Source: a virus
Strand: one strand, 5' to 3'
DNA: 44,066 nt
Virus record (IMG/VR): IMGVR_UViG_3300014720_000057
Coordinates: 1-44,066 of that record
The notes under the pieces were generated by a model, which searched no databases, had not been told where the DNA came from, and was given only the letters and a program-made list of their open reading frames with translations. The position numbers and the translations under genes are program-made. Every line of letters begins with the position of its first letter. Within the stretch, counting starts at the first letter, position 1. Positions 23,568 to 32,227 of the stretch are shown piece after piece.

Positions 23568-24731
23568 ATGCGTGGCCTGCAACTTTCGAAAATGATCGCC
23601 GCTCACGGCATTAAGCCTGTCGTCCAAGAGTTGAGCGAGGCCGTTAGTGACTTTTGCGAAGGCAAAACGGGCGGGTTGAACCCGTTCGATTTCAATTTCC
23701 GTGATGCCTTTTTGGAGACCGTCAAAGACGGTCATCAGGTGAGTGAAGCGTGGCGGCGTGAAGAGATCGTCGAGTCCGACGCCGTTAATACTGCAGCATT
23801 CCAGGCGATTAGTCGCACATTCATTGCAGGCATGGTTCGCAGTGCTTATGCGAATCCAGGCTTTGTATTTACGGGCCTAATCCGCTCGGAACGCAGCACA
23901 AATCCAGGTATCGAGATTACTCCTGAAGTTGCTCCGATTGGCGAGCAAAATCAGGTTGTCGGCGAAGGCCAAGAGTATCCGGTGCTTGGACTTTCCGAGA
24001 ACTGGACTGAGCGACCACTCATGAAGAAGCGTGGCAGCACGATCTTCCTCACGAAAGAAACGATCACGATGGATCGCACTGGCGTCATTCAGGAAGAAGC
24101 TCGCCAGCTTGGTTATTGGCTCGGACTCAATAAAGAATTGCGTCTGATCGACGTCGCGATTGGGTACACCAACACCTACAAGCGAAACGGCACGGCCAGT
24201 AATACTTATCAAACCGCGACGCCGTGGATCAACGATCAGTCGAATCCGTTCGCGGATTGGACTGATTACGACGACAGCCGCAAATTATTCTATGATATGC
24301 GTCACCCTGACACCGGCCTGCCAATCTTCCTGGGCAGCGAAACAATTGTTGCACCTGCGACGAAGCGGGCCACCTTCAGCCGAGTGCTGTCGGCGACAAC
24401 CGTTGAAACCGGTGTAACGACCGACGCTCTGCGAACCATCGGCGGCAACCCGATTAGCGGTGTTAACGCTCAGTACTCCGAGCTTCTTGATTATCAAATC
24501 GCAGCTCGTGGATTGGCAACCGCTGCTAATGCTCGCTCATGGTGGTTGCATGGCAACCTAGGTGAGGCTTTCGGTTATGCGGAGATCTCGCCGCTGATGC
24601 TGGAGCAAGCCTCGGACGCTGCGATTGCTCAACTTAGTTTCACTCGTGACATCATCGCTGGCTACAAGGCCAGCGAGAAGGGTGTTGCGTTCGTGAAAGA
24701 GCCTCGAAAAGTCGTTCGCAATAAGAACTAA
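23568..24731 (+). CDS. Major capsid protein
   Basis: A 387-residue protein preceded by AAAGGA and starting MRGLQLSKMIAAHGI; the frame is open to 23511 but only 23568 has a good site. Its size, the position after protease/scaffold, the strong terminator directly behind, and features such as 'GLIRSERSTNPGIEITPEVAPIGEQNQVVGEGQEYP' and 'LDYQIAARGLATAANARSW' fit an HK97-fold shell protein. I base the call on position and composition more than on a named motif. Confidence 0.82.
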   Translation: MRGLQLSKMIAAHGIKPVVQELSEAVSDFCEGKTGGLNPFDFNFRDAFLETVKDGHQVSEAWRREEIVESDAVNTAAFQAISRTFIAGMVRSAYANPGFVFTGLIRSERSTNPGIEITPEVAPIGEQNQVVGEGQEYPVLGLSENWTERPLMKKRGSTIFLTKETITMDRTGVIQEEARQLGYWLGLNKELRLIDVAIGYTNTYKRNGTASNTYQTATPWINDQSNPFADWTDYDDSRKLFYDMRHPDTGLPIFLGSETIVAPATKRATFSRVLSATTVETGVTTDALRTIGGNPISGVNAQYSELLDYQIAARGLATAANARSWWLHGNLGEAFGYAEISPLMLEQASDAAIAQLSFTRDIIAGYKASEKGVAFVKEPRKVVRNKN

Positions 24732-24752
24732 GCCTGACGGCTTCACGTCATC

Positions 24753-24790
24753 GAGGCCGTTGGCAGTATGTGCTAGCGGCCTCTTTTTCT
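24753..24790 (+). terminator. Rho-independent terminator after the capsid gene
   Basis: A 13-bp stem (24753-24765 with 24771-24783; eleven Watson-Crick and two G-U pairs) closes a 5-nt loop GTATG, and TTTTTCT follows at 24784-24790. This is the clearest terminator in the window and would end or thin out transcription after the most highly needed gene. Confidence 0.9.
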
Positions 24791-24813
24791 ATACGCCGAA
24801 GGCTTAATTCATC

Positions 24814-25059
24814 ATGTCGAAATCAGACAAAAAACCGTCGCCACATGCGGCGGAGCAAGCCCAAGAAAACGCAATTGAGCGGCAGAATCAATCGTCTGCC
24901 GAATTGCCAATCAAGTCATATAGCGTCTGCCTTTCGGGTCTGGGCGGCACTCCTATTGGCGTGCAATCAACCACGATCGAAGGTGCTGCGGACGAATTTT
25001 ACAAGGTTGCTTTTCAGTGCGATCGAGCGTTGCCGCTCACGATTACTGAGGTCCAATAA
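24814..25059 (+). CDS. Hypothetical protein, 81 aa
   Basis: Begins MSKSDKKPSPHAAEQAQENA with a polar, disordered start, then a compact part 'IKSYSVCLSGLGGTPIGVQSTTIEGAADEFYKVAFQ'. It abuts the next gene, which starts at the base after its stop. It is located between the capsid gene's terminator and the neck genes, so it may be a head-tail connection or virion-associated protein. Confidence 0.65.
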   Translation: MSKSDKKPSPHAAEQAQENAIERQNQSSAELPIKSYSVCLSGLGGTPIGVQSTTIEGAADEFYKVAFQCDRALPLTITEVQ

Positions 25060-25317
25060 ATGCCAACGGCGGCTGAAAATCTTGCGACGATTAAGTCAAC
25101 GGCGATAACGCGAATCATTGCGATTCAAGCGGAAATCGCTGACGGCGACGTTCGTAAGCCGACCTACTCCGTCGAAGGCAGATCGGTCAGTTGGAACGAA
25201 TTTCGTCGGTCGCTGCTCGACGAAATGAAGATGATGCAAGAGCAGATTAAGTGGGCTGATCAGCAGATCGCGAACGAGACTGGTCCGCTCGAATTTATTG
25301 CTCTCGGATATAGCTAA
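25060..25317 (+). CDS. Hypothetical helical protein, 85 aa
   Basis: Starts MPTAAENLATIKSTAITRIIAIQAEIADGDVRKPTYSVEGRSVSWNEFR directly after the preceding gene. The product is nearly all helix, with 'LLDEMKMMQEQIKWADQQIA' as a likely coiled coil. I recall proteins of this form at phage neck loci, but the role is unknown. The following gene begins after 9 bp. Confidence 0.65.
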   Translation: MPTAAENLATIKSTAITRIIAIQAEIADGDVRKPTYSVEGRSVSWNEFRRSLLDEMKMMQEQIKWADQQIANETGPLEFIALGYS

Positions 25318-25326
25318 AGGTGCATT

Positions 25327-25956
25327 GTGGCTCTCGATATCACTGGCGACTTTTCGGTTGTTGACAACCTAGAAACGATCACGGTCACGTTGAAAGACAC
25401 GACCAGTGAGAGCGTTGCTAGTTGTTTTTCAACACCGATCAGAACGCGGGAAATCGAAGCTAGCGATGGACGTTATACGGTAGGTGATATTCGATTTCAT
25501 GTGCCGGTTGATAATACGACTAGCCCGCCAGACGTGGGAGGCACAATTACGACGGCAGGCGGTGCTGTTTATACGATTCTTGATGTGTCAAACGCTGGCA
25601 TGTCGGGAATCTATAAATGTGGGGCGAGGCTGCTTGATATCTATAACGAACTCAACACGCTGATCACGGTGCAGGTTGCTACTTGGGCGAAGAATGCGAA
25701 TGGCGTGCAGGAAGCTACTTGGGCGAATGAAGCGACCAGCGTGAGAGCAAAAATACAACCTGCAACCGAGCAGATTGAGAGCGACGAAGGTTCTCGAAAT
25801 GTGCGGAAGCGTTTCACGATTTACCTAGAAGCGGATCGGGTGATGGATCATTCGCGACGCATTATCGGGCCTGATTCGGCGGTCTATAAGTTTCTGTCAT
25901 ATACGAAACGCGAACGATTGGATCAGTTACCAAGCGTGCTTGTGGAGCTTCTGTAA
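25327..25956 (+). CDS. Candidate head-tail connector protein
   Basis: GTG 25327 follows the TAAAGGTGC leader and opens a 209-residue protein with beta-rich text ('TVTLKDTTSESVASCFSTPIRTREIEASDGRYTVGDIRFHVP'). Its position directly before a gp10-like protein and a tail terminator-like protein suits a head closure or adaptor. The stop overlaps the next start (TAATG). No motif fixes the family. Confidence 0.6.
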   Translation: MALDITGDFSVVDNLETITVTLKDTTSESVASCFSTPIRTREIEASDGRYTVGDIRFHVPVDNTTSPPDVGGTITTAGGAVYTILDVSNAGMSGIYKCGARLLDIYNELNTLITVQVATWAKNANGVQEATWANEATSVRAKIQPATEQIESDEGSRNVRKRFTIYLEADRVMDHSRRIIGPDSAVYKFLSYTKRERLDQLPSVLVELL

Positions 25957-26516
25957 TGGCCAAAAACGGATATCAACTACTAGAGCAAAAACTGAATAAG
26001 GCGAGCCTCAACGCTATTAAGCGGGTGACATCGTTTTTCCATCAGAAGGCTCGTGAGGCGGTTGGTGTGCCAAATTCAGGCGTGAAGATTTCTGCGAAAC
26101 GGATGCGAGAACAGGCACAGAAACAACTCGGCAAGCGAACCAAGGGCTTGGTATCAATCAGTCATGACAAGGACGTTTACAGCACTGAAAGCGATATTGC
26201 GAGGTACGGAACTAGCCTCAAAACGTCGCGAATGTGGCATGATAAGAGCCTGAATAACAACAAGCGATCGGCAACGATTTACCCCTACCCGTCATTGCCT
26301 GGGGAGCCACCGCGTAAGCGGACGGGCGAAGGGCAGCGGTCGATTCAATTTGAAATTGACGAGAACGTTCCAGCGGGGCGAGTCGGCGTTATGCCAGGCG
26401 GAAAGTATATGGTTTATCTCAATTTCGGTACGAAGCGAGTTGCGGCGAGGCCGTGGGTTGAGACGACATTGAGAAAAAACGAAGCAGCAATGGCAGTACT
26501 TGCTAGGTCAAAATAA
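25956..26516 (+). CDS. HK97 gp10-like neck/tail completion protein
   Basis: A 186-residue protein, very basic at the start. The end 'PGGKYMVYLNFGTKRVAARPWVETTLRKNEAAM' has the diagnostic FGT...A-R-P pattern of HK97 gp10-type proteins, which act at the head-tail joint. It shares the TAATG overlap with the previous gene. 'KRTGEGQRSIQFEID' is the usual LTRSI-like segment. Length is normal to slightly long for the family. Confidence 0.8.
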   Translation: MAKNGYQLLEQKLNKASLNAIKRVTSFFHQKAREAVGVPNSGVKISAKRMREQAQKQLGKRTKGLVSISHDKDVYSTESDIARYGTSLKTSRMWHDKSLNNNKRSATIYPYPSLPGEPPRKRTGEGQRSIQFEIDENVPAGRVGVMPGGKYMVYLNFGTKRVAARPWVETTLRKNEAAMAVLARSK

Positions 26517-26527
26517 CAAGGTGAAAC

Positions 26528-26944
26528 GTGGCAGACGCCGTGCAAATTGCTCCGGTATTACATGCAGTTTGGACCGCTTCAGCGGCCTTAACTGCATTAG
26601 TACCGGCATCGCGTTTTGTCACAGGCGAAGTCATGTCGGAAAGCATGACCAGACCTTATGTGACGGTCAATTTCGATCAGGCGCAAGTGACTGTGACGAA
26701 TTCAGGCAGGGCTGATCGAGCAACTGTTTTTTTTGATGTGTATTCCGACGCGGAAGCGACGGCGGACACTATCGGCAGAACGATCGTTGAGGAATTTTGC
26801 AGGACTAATAGCGGGCGGCACGCCAGCGGCAACACAACTGTTGATTGCGATTTGCCGTCAGCACCAATTCGGGAATGGACTGACCTAGATCGGTGGCATT
26901 TGCAACTGACGTTGCAGGCGACCGCTCAAGCACTCTTTAGCTGA
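26528..26944 (+). CDS. DUF3168-like tail completion protein
   Basis: GTG 26528 after AAGGTG opens 138 residues: 'APVLHAVWTASAALTALVPASRFVTGEV' followed by 'RPYVTVNFDQAQVTVTNSGRADRATVFFDVYSDAEATADTIGRTI'. This opening with 'RPYVT' and the 'FDVYS...A' block is typical of DUF3168/tail terminator proteins, which cap the tail tube. It stands between the gp10-like gene and the tube protein gene, as in many siphoviruses. Confidence 0.75.
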   Translation: MADAVQIAPVLHAVWTASAALTALVPASRFVTGEVMSESMTRPYVTVNFDQAQVTVTNSGRADRATVFFDVYSDAEATADTIGRTIVEEFCRTNSGRHASGNTTVDCDLPSAPIREWTDLDRWHLQLTLQATAQALFS

Positions 26945-26955
26945 AGGAATATAAC

Positions 26956-27396
26956 ATGGCCGCAGGAACACTAGCGACTTACAAAGGCTCGACGCTCAAG
27001 CTCGCTGCGACTGGCGTGACGCCGCTCGTTGAGGAGCCGCATTTCAAGGGCTGGTCGCTCGGTTTTACGGCGACCAAGTCGCGAACCGCGACAAACAGCA
27101 CGGGCGGGTATACCACTGGCTCGACTGGCGTAGTGACATGCGAAGGCACTGTCACTTACGAACAGCACGAAGGCGAAGTATCACCGATCAAGATTGGCGA
27201 CATCATCGACGCCGAATTCTACGTCGGCCCGGTGGCTGGTGGTAATTATTACAACGGCACGTTCATTATCACTGCCGGGCCGAAGGAATTGACGGCGGAT
27301 CTTGAGGATTCATCTCAGTTCGTGATGCTGGAATATGACGTTGAATGTCGCGGTGTGGTTGGTGCAACTGGTGACGTTGCTCCGATCCCGACTTAA
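26956..27396 (+). CDS. Candidate major tail (tube) protein
   Basis: A 146-residue beta-rich protein (MAAGTLATYKGSTLKLAATGVTPLVE..., 'GVVTCEGTVTYEQHEGEVSPIKIGDIIDAEFY', 'GTFIITAGPKELTADLEDSSQFVMLEYDVECRG'). The strands and the closing 'E.S..F.LEYDV..RG' fit small tail tube proteins. It is preceded by GAAGGAA and followed by a large hairpin, as expected for a gene expressed at a higher level than the chaperones behind it. Confidence 0.72.
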   Translation: MAAGTLATYKGSTLKLAATGVTPLVEEPHFKGWSLGFTATKSRTATNSTGGYTTGSTGVVTCEGTVTYEQHEGEVSPIKIGDIIDAEFYVGPVAGGNYYNGTFIITAGPKELTADLEDSSQFVMLEYDVECRGVVGATGDVAPIPT

Positions 27397-27409
27397 TTTT
27401 GAGGCTGTC

Positions 27410-27463
27410 TGCCGAGGCGGGTGGAGTGTGGTCGCACCTTCCCCGCGAAGCCCGACCTCGGCA
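27410..27463 (+). terminator. Long hairpin after the tail tube gene
   Basis: TGCCGAGG (27410-27417) pairs with CCTCGGCA (27456-27463), and inside it CGGG (27418-27421) pairs with CCCG (27451-27454) across one bulged A. The tail after the stem is ACTTTTG, a weak T-run. It may be a partial terminator or an mRNA-stabilising stem that sets the tube/chaperone ratio. The GAAAGGTGC leader of the next gene follows directly. Confidence 0.5.
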
Positions 27464-27483
27464 ACTTTTGAAAGGTGCTCGTT

Positions 27484-28047
27484 ATGCTCGATGGTGTTAT
27501 GCACTTAGGACGCTTAGTCGTGCCTTACGTTCTCGGCGAAAAGACATTGCATTTGAGTGTTGGTCGGACTCTCGCTGAATACCGCGAAGTCGAACAATAC
27601 ATCACAGCGATGAGACGCAATCCAGTCGATGTCATTAAGCAGGCGGCGGACTTGCCTGCGAATGTGCTGGGTTTGCTGGTTGCCGAGTCGATCAAAGTTG
27701 CGTCTGCTCCGACGTATGTTCGCGGTGATGAGTATCAATCATTTGAATCGTCACCTCGTGGCATGGCGTTCGACGTGTGGCGAGCATTGCGTGATAATGA
27801 AGAAGAATTCGGCATGATTCCGCAGGGTGAAAAACGCAATGCGGCCTACGTCTTCGGCGGTAAGCGGTACACGCTAGGGCCTGACGAAGGCGTGCAAAAA
27901 GTGCTCGATCTCTTCGACGAATACGGCGGCGACGCCATTCAAGAGCTTGCCAGGATTGCACGAGCAAGCTCGCAGCAGGTGGCGTTGGGAAACTCGAATG
28001 GCCCGACCGAGACGACGGGCCAGACGCAGACGCCTACCGAATCTTGA
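27484..28047 (+). CDS. Tail assembly chaperone, upstream (G-type) product
   Basis: A 187-residue protein (MLDGVMHLGRLVVPYVLGEKTLHLSVGRTLAEYREVEQYI...) preceded by GAAAGGTGC. It sits between the tube protein and tape measure genes, the fixed place of lambda G. Its last 18 codons follow a slippery heptamer and end in 'TETTGQTQTPTES', while a -1 shift there yields a longer G-T fusion. Chaperones of this kind coat the tape measure and guide tube assembly and are not in the virion. Only the position and the frameshift define it. Confidence 0.82.
   Translation: MLDGVMHLGRLVVPYVLGEKTLHLSVGRTLAEYREVEQYITAMRRNPVDVIKQAADLPANVLGLLVAESIKVASAPTYVRGDEYQSFESSPRGMAFDVWRALRDNEEEFGMIPQGEKRNAAYVFGGKRYTLGPDEGVQKVLDLFDEYGGDAIQELARIARASSQQVALGNSNGPTETTGQTQTPTES
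27987..28021 (+). promoter_or_regulatory. Programmed -1 frameshift signal (GGGAAAC plus hairpin)
   Basis: GGGAAAC at 27987-27993 is in the correct register, read as G GGA AAC in the chaperone frame. Six nucleotides later, GGCCCG (28000-28005) can pair with CGGGCC (28016-28021) around a 10-nt loop, the usual spacing for a stimulatory stem. Lambda uses GGGAAAG for the same purpose. Confidence 0.88.
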
Positions 28048-28229
28048 ATAATTCATTAGCGGAACGCGGTGTTTATCGGCGGATGCCGTGGTCTCAAATT
28101 TACCGTATGATGGGCGAGAAAGGATTCTCGTTCGCTGCGGTCGATGAAATGACACTGCTAGAGGTGTTCACGCATCTGGGTGCGAATATCCGAGGCATGG
28201 GCGGCCTCAAGCTCAAGAGGAAAAACTGA
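27993..28229 (+). CDS. Tail assembly chaperone, frameshift (T-type) extension
   Basis: The -1 frame is open from the slippery site to TAG/TGA at 28227-28229 without interruption, reading LEWPDRDDGPDADAYRILNN, then SLAERGVYRRMPWSQIYRMM..., 78 residues in all. Fused to the first 170 residues of the upstream frame it gives a protein of about 248 aa, the GT analogue. A separate TTG start at 28044 is possible but lacks a ribosome-binding site, so frameshift expression is more likely. In lambda the T part binds the tube protein and recruits it to the tape measure. Confidence 0.8.
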   Translation, partial: LEWPDRDDGPDADAYRILNNSLAERGVYRRMPWSQIYRMMGEKGFSFAAVDEMTLLEVFTHLGANIRGMGGLKLKRKN

Positions 28230-28230
28230 C

Positions 28231-31200
28231 ATGGCGTTTACTCTTGAGAATCCGGTTGTCGAATTTACCGCGAAAGGAATCGCGGACGTTCTTGCTCAGG
28301 CGGCGAAAGCGACTGCGGCGGTTGAAAATTTTGCGGCATCGACAAGCAGGCTGGAGAAGTCTGCTACTGCTTTTGCTGTGGTGAATGGTGTTGCGTCGGA
28401 AGTCGCTGCCATTCTGCCGAATGTTGCTACTGGATTTAATACAGCGGCAACTGCGGCTGCCCACTTAGGCGAACAACGAACGCCGATTGCTCAATTGGCC
28501 GTCGAGCTTGCGAAGATCAAAAAGAGTGTCACCGATGCCACTACCGCGATGGCGCCGAAGGCTTCTAAGGGTGGCTTTTTTGCCGGGCTGCAAAGCATGG
28601 CGAACGAGATCATCGGGAGTTTTTCAAAGCAATCGCTCGGCAAAGGCTTGAGCACGTTTGAGACGTCGCTCGGTACGCTGACGCCTAAATTGACGGCGGC
28701 GACAAATGCACTCGCTCAAACGACGCCGGTAGTAAATAGCTTTACGGTAGCAGTTCCAGCGGCGAGTTCTGCGACTCGGCAACTCGCAGTTGATATGGGT
28801 GCTTTGCGATCAAATAGCAGCGGGGCTGCTAAGTCGTTGACACCGCTGACGGCGGTAATGGCACGCATTGCAAAAGATGCTGGCGGTGCCGCGACTGGTA
28901 CTTCATCGATGATGAAATCAATCACCTTCGGTGCGTCCGCTCGTGGTACTAAGGCCTTCGAAGCGGCGTTGACGCAGATCAAACCGAAGTCGGATTTGGC
29001 GAATAGTGCCTTGGCCGTTTTGACGCCGACGCTGGCAGGCTATACGCAGCATGCTCACACAGCGGCGATTACTACCAGAGACTTTGCGAGATCGCTGGCT
29101 GAAGTGAAATCAGGCTCTACGGGCCAGAGTCAGCAGGTCGGCTCGCTAGCTGATGCGATGAAAAAACTAGCGACGGCAACGGCGGGAACTGCGGGCCAGA
29201 AAGGCGGATTGAGAGGCTTTTTCTCAGGCTTTACGCCGCCCAACATGGGTGGTTTTTCGTCACAGTTAAGCGGTATCAAATCGCAGTTACTCGGTATCGT
29301 CGGCGTTACTTCAGTCGGTGCCTTAGGTGCTGGCGTGCTCAAGCTCGCTGCCGATGCCGAGACGCTACAGGTCTCGTTTGAGACGTTGCTGGGTAGCAGT
29401 TCCCAGGCGAAGACGATGGTCAAAGACCTGCAAAAACTCGCTGCAGAAACGCCGCTTTCCGAGATGGGTGTCGGCGACGCGGCTAAAAAAATGCTGGCAT
29501 TTGGCTTCGCTGCCGAGTCGATTATTCCCATGCTAGCCACGGTGGGCGATGCCGCTACATCTATTGCTGGCGGCGGGGCAGCAGGCGAGGAAGCACTAGC
29601 GGGAGTTGTGCGTGCCCTCGGTCAAATTAAGCAAAAGGGCAAAGTTCAGGCTGAGGAGTTTAATCAGCTAGCTGAGCGTGGCATTGGCGCTTGGGATATG
29701 CTGGCGACCGCAATGGGCGTTTCGGTAGCAGAGGCTCAAAAGCAGGTGACTGCCGGAAGCGTATCAGCACAGGTCGGAATTGATTCCCTGATGAAAGGCA
29801 TGCAAGAAAAGTTTGGCGGCGGTATGAAACGCATGTCGCAAACTTCCGCTGGTCTATTTTCGACGTTGATTGATTCGTTTCGCTCGCTAGGCCGTAACAT
29901 TGGCGAGCCGTTCCAGCCGTTCGTCAAATCAGCATTGAAAGCCGGTATAGAAGCTACATCGAGCCTACAAGCGGTCATCATGCCGAGTGTTAGAGTTCTT
30001 CAGCAGGCACTCGGCAAAGAACTAAAGCTCAACATCGACGCCAATTCGGTCACAGCAATCGGCGATACGCTGGCGAGTATTACGCAGACGGTCGTTGATG
30101 GTGTTAGTTCGATCAAGAATTGGCTGCTTTCACTGTCGCCTACTGTGCTCAAATTCGGCGGGGCGTTCGCTAGTATTCTGCCGCTCGTTTCAGCCTTTTC
30201 GACAGGCATGAGCCTACTTGCTCCAGTGCTAGCAGTGCTGCTTAATCCAGTCGGATTAATCACGACAGGCGTCGTCGCGCTAGGTGTCGCATTGTCGCAA
30301 AATAAAGGCATTGCTACCGCGTTTGGCAATGCGACAAAAGCAGCGTTCGAGCTGGTGACTTCAGCGTGGCAAGCGGCCTCAGAAATGGCAGGCGAGCTAT
30401 GGGCAGCAATCGGCGAAACAGGGGCTTGGGACGCGATTCAAACCGGTATCAAAGGCACAATGAATTGGATTGCTAGTCTAATGACTGACGTCGCATTCAT
30501 GGCTCGAAATTGGAAGCAATCGGCGGTAATCGTTGGCGAATCTGTCAAGCTGATGTGGGATAACACTAAGCAGGCTTTCAGAAATATCGGTCAAAACTTT
30601 TTCGACTTTATTGCGGCACTCGAATCGTTCGCTAACGGCGAAGGTTTCAACTTTCAGTGGACTGGCCTAGCGGAAGGCTTCGAAAATTCAACACAACGAA
30701 TGCAGAACGCAATCAGCGAGATGCAGGCGAATGAAGAAAAGAGGCTGAAAGATCAAGCAGATGCACAGCGAAAAGTTGCTGAAGATAGCGTTGTCGCGAC
30801 TCAAGAAACCGAGAACAAAAAGGAACAGATTCGTAAAGCCGGTGCTGATTCTAATGCTGAAACGCAAGACAAGATCAAGCGTGATATGCAATCAACGTCA
30901 ATTTCATGGGTTGATGTTGCTGACCGCATCAAAGCAGGGTTCGATACATTTCCTAAGCCAGACGAGCCATCTTTAGGCCGCTCAATTGGAGAAGCCGCCG
31001 ATAAAAATATGATGCAAGCGGCAAAAGATAGCCTCACGGGATTCACCGACGCTCAGATTGCGGAATCTCAAGCGGCGGGCTTTAGCGATGGGAATGAGAG
31101 TGCTAGACGCAGAGCAGCGATTGAAGAAGCGGCGGCAGAGGCGGCAACTGTTGCTACTCCAGACGAACAAGGGCATAAACTGCTACAGGAAGTCGCTAAG

Positions 31201-31296
31201 ATTCAAGAGCAAATGACACAGTTGATGACGCAACTGGTAACAGCGGCGACGTCGACGGGCCTGAAAATTGAGCCTCAACCAGCAACACTAGGCTAA
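28231..31296 (+). CDS. Tape measure protein
   Basis: A 1021-residue protein with a good AAGAGGAA site. The N-terminal third is Ala/Thr-rich helix. Residues about 390-600 have the tape measure N-terminal domain ('ETLQVSFETLLGSSSQAKTMVKDLQKLAAETPLSE', 'QIKQKGKVQAEEFNQLAERGIGAWDML'). Then come membrane-like segments ('GGAFASILPLVSAFSTGMSLLAPVLAVLLNPVGLI') and a charged coiled-coil C-terminus. It sets tail length; at the usual 0.15 nm per residue the tail would be near 150 nm. The frame is open back to 28180 but those codons overlap the chaperone. Confidence 0.93.
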   Translation: MAFTLENPVVEFTAKGIADVLAQAAKATAAVENFAASTSRLEKSATAFAVVNGVASEVAAILPNVATGFNTAATAAAHLGEQRTPIAQLAVELAKIKKSVTDATTAMAPKASKGGFFAGLQSMANEIIGSFSKQSLGKGLSTFETSLGTLTPKLTAATNALAQTTPVVNSFTVAVPAASSATRQLAVDMGALRSNSSGAAKSLTPLTAVMARIAKDAGGAATGTSSMMKSITFGASARGTKAFEAALTQIKPKSDLANSALAVLTPTLAGYTQHAHTAAITTRDFARSLAEVKSGSTGQSQQVGSLADAMKKLATATAGTAGQKGGLRGFFSGFTPPNMGGFSSQLSGIKSQLLGIVGVTSVGALGAGVLKLAADAETLQVSFETLLGSSSQAKTMVKDLQKLAAETPLSEMGVGDAAKKMLAFGFAAESIIPMLATVGDAATSIAGGGAAGEEALAGVVRALGQIKQKGKVQAEEFNQLAERGIGAWDMLATAMGVSVAEAQKQVTAGSVSAQVGIDSLMKGMQEKFGGGMKRMSQTSAGLFSTLIDSFRSLGRNIGEPFQPFVKSALKAGIEATSSLQAVIMPSVRVLQQALGKELKLNIDANSVTAIGDTLASITQTVVDGVSSIKNWLLSLSPTVLKFGGAFASILPLVSAFSTGMSLLAPVLAVLLNPVGLITTGVVALGVALSQNKGIATAFGNATKAAFELVTSAWQAASEMAGELWAAIGETGAWDAIQTGIKGTMNWIASLMTDVAFMARNWKQSAVIVGESVKLMWDNTKQAFRNIGQNFFDFIAALESFANGEGFNFQWTGLAEGFENSTQRMQNAISEMQANEEKRLKDQADAQRKVAEDSVVATQETENKKEQIRKAGADSNAETQDKIKRDMQSTSISWVDVADRIKAGFDTFPKPDEPSLGRSIGEAADKNMMQAAKDSLTGFTDAQIAESQAAGFSDGNESARRRAAIEEAAAEAATVATPDEQGHKLLQEVAKIQEQMTQLMTQLVTAATSTGLKIEPQPATLG

Positions 31297-31299
31297 TAT

Positions 31300-32214
31300 A
31301 TGCCATCGACAGCAATACCATTCGAGGAGATCACGCCGAAAGGTGGCGGGCTGAAAGTCGCTCGTGACGGATCGGCATCGGCAACTCGCGTTTTTAAGGT
31401 GTCAGGCCCTAATTCATTGGGCTTTATGTCGTATTTGCTCACCGGAGATCTAGGCTTCCCATTGGCTTATCCGGGCCTTCCTGGAATGCGAGTCGACGAA
31501 GTAACGCGGGAGAATTACACAGATAAGGCAACGGCGGCTTCGTTCGGTACTTATACCGACGCGGCGAATCATCTTGCCGTCCGCGAAGAAGTCGAAATCA
31601 CAGTCACATACAAACCTTTTCCGATTCCTTCGGCAGGTGATTCTGCTGATTTACCGAGTGGCACATGGGCTGAATATAAAACTAGGGCGGCAGGTGCGAG
31701 GCGGTCCATTCCAAAGACTCAGCTAACGTGGGCAACAGACGGCAAGCCAGTCATCGGCGAAGATGTCGAAGACTCGCTCTATCTTGTTGAATCCGAGCAT
31801 GTTGTCACATGGCACAACGTGCCGAATCCCCCTTGGTCAGCGATTGCAAACTGCGAGGGTTGTATCAACGCCAATGAGTGGCGAATCCCTGGAACGCCGC
31901 AATATGTGTTTGCCGGGACGATGCTGTTTATGGGTGCGACGACTTCACTGAAACTCGATCTAAATAGCTCGAACAACAAACGCTCGCTGGAATACTCGTT
32001 TCGATCGCGGCATTGGCGAGTCGGTCAACTGGGAAGCGGCAACGTCAAGAATACGGCAGGATCTTATCCCGGCACGGTTTACGGCTGGCAGTATATTATT
32101 CGGCCTGACGCGGCGGACGGTATTAAACTAGACCGACCAGTGCGACCGAATGGCAGTTACCTTTACTCGACTGCAAATTTTGCGACGCTCTTTCAATTTG
32201 AAGCGTTTCCGTAA
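31300..32214 (+). CDS. Tail protein following the tape measure (distal tail candidate)
   Basis: A 304-residue protein starting MPSTAIPFEEITPKGGGLKVARDGSASATRVFKVSG. It is rich in beta-like text, with aromatic clusters ('WHNVPNPPWSAIANCEGCINANEWRIPGTPQYVF') and a late 'KRSLEYSFRSRHWRVGQLGSGNV'. Genes in this place usually encode Dit-like or hub proteins of the tail tip. I find no fixed motif. It is separated from the following tail protein gene by 13 bp. Confidence 0.6.
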   Translation: MPSTAIPFEEITPKGGGLKVARDGSASATRVFKVSGPNSLGFMSYLLTGDLGFPLAYPGLPGMRVDEVTRENYTDKATAASFGTYTDAANHLAVREEVEITVTYKPFPIPSAGDSADLPSGTWAEYKTRAAGARRSIPKTQLTWATDGKPVIGEDVEDSLYLVESEHVVTWHNVPNPPWSAIANCEGCINANEWRIPGTPQYVFAGTMLFMGATTSLKLDLNSSNNKRSLEYSFRSRHWRVGQLGSGNVKNTAGSYPGTVYGWQYIIRPDAADGIKLDRPVRPNGSYLYSTANFATLFQFEAFP

Positions 32215-32227
32215 AAAGGTGGGCGAC

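Noticed and set aside
28044-28229. Independent gene from TTG 28044
   Set aside because: No ribosome-binding site is present and the slippery site plus stem explain expression of this frame better.
29130-29540. 136-residue - strand ORF inside the tape measure gene
   Set aside because: It is a shadow of a strongly coding + strand region, with no site and Ala/Pro/Ser bias typical of complement frames.
32150-32227. Longer start for the tail protein at ATG 32150
   Set aside because: It would overlap the preceding gene by 65 bp and has no site, while ATG 32228 has AAAAAGGTGGG.
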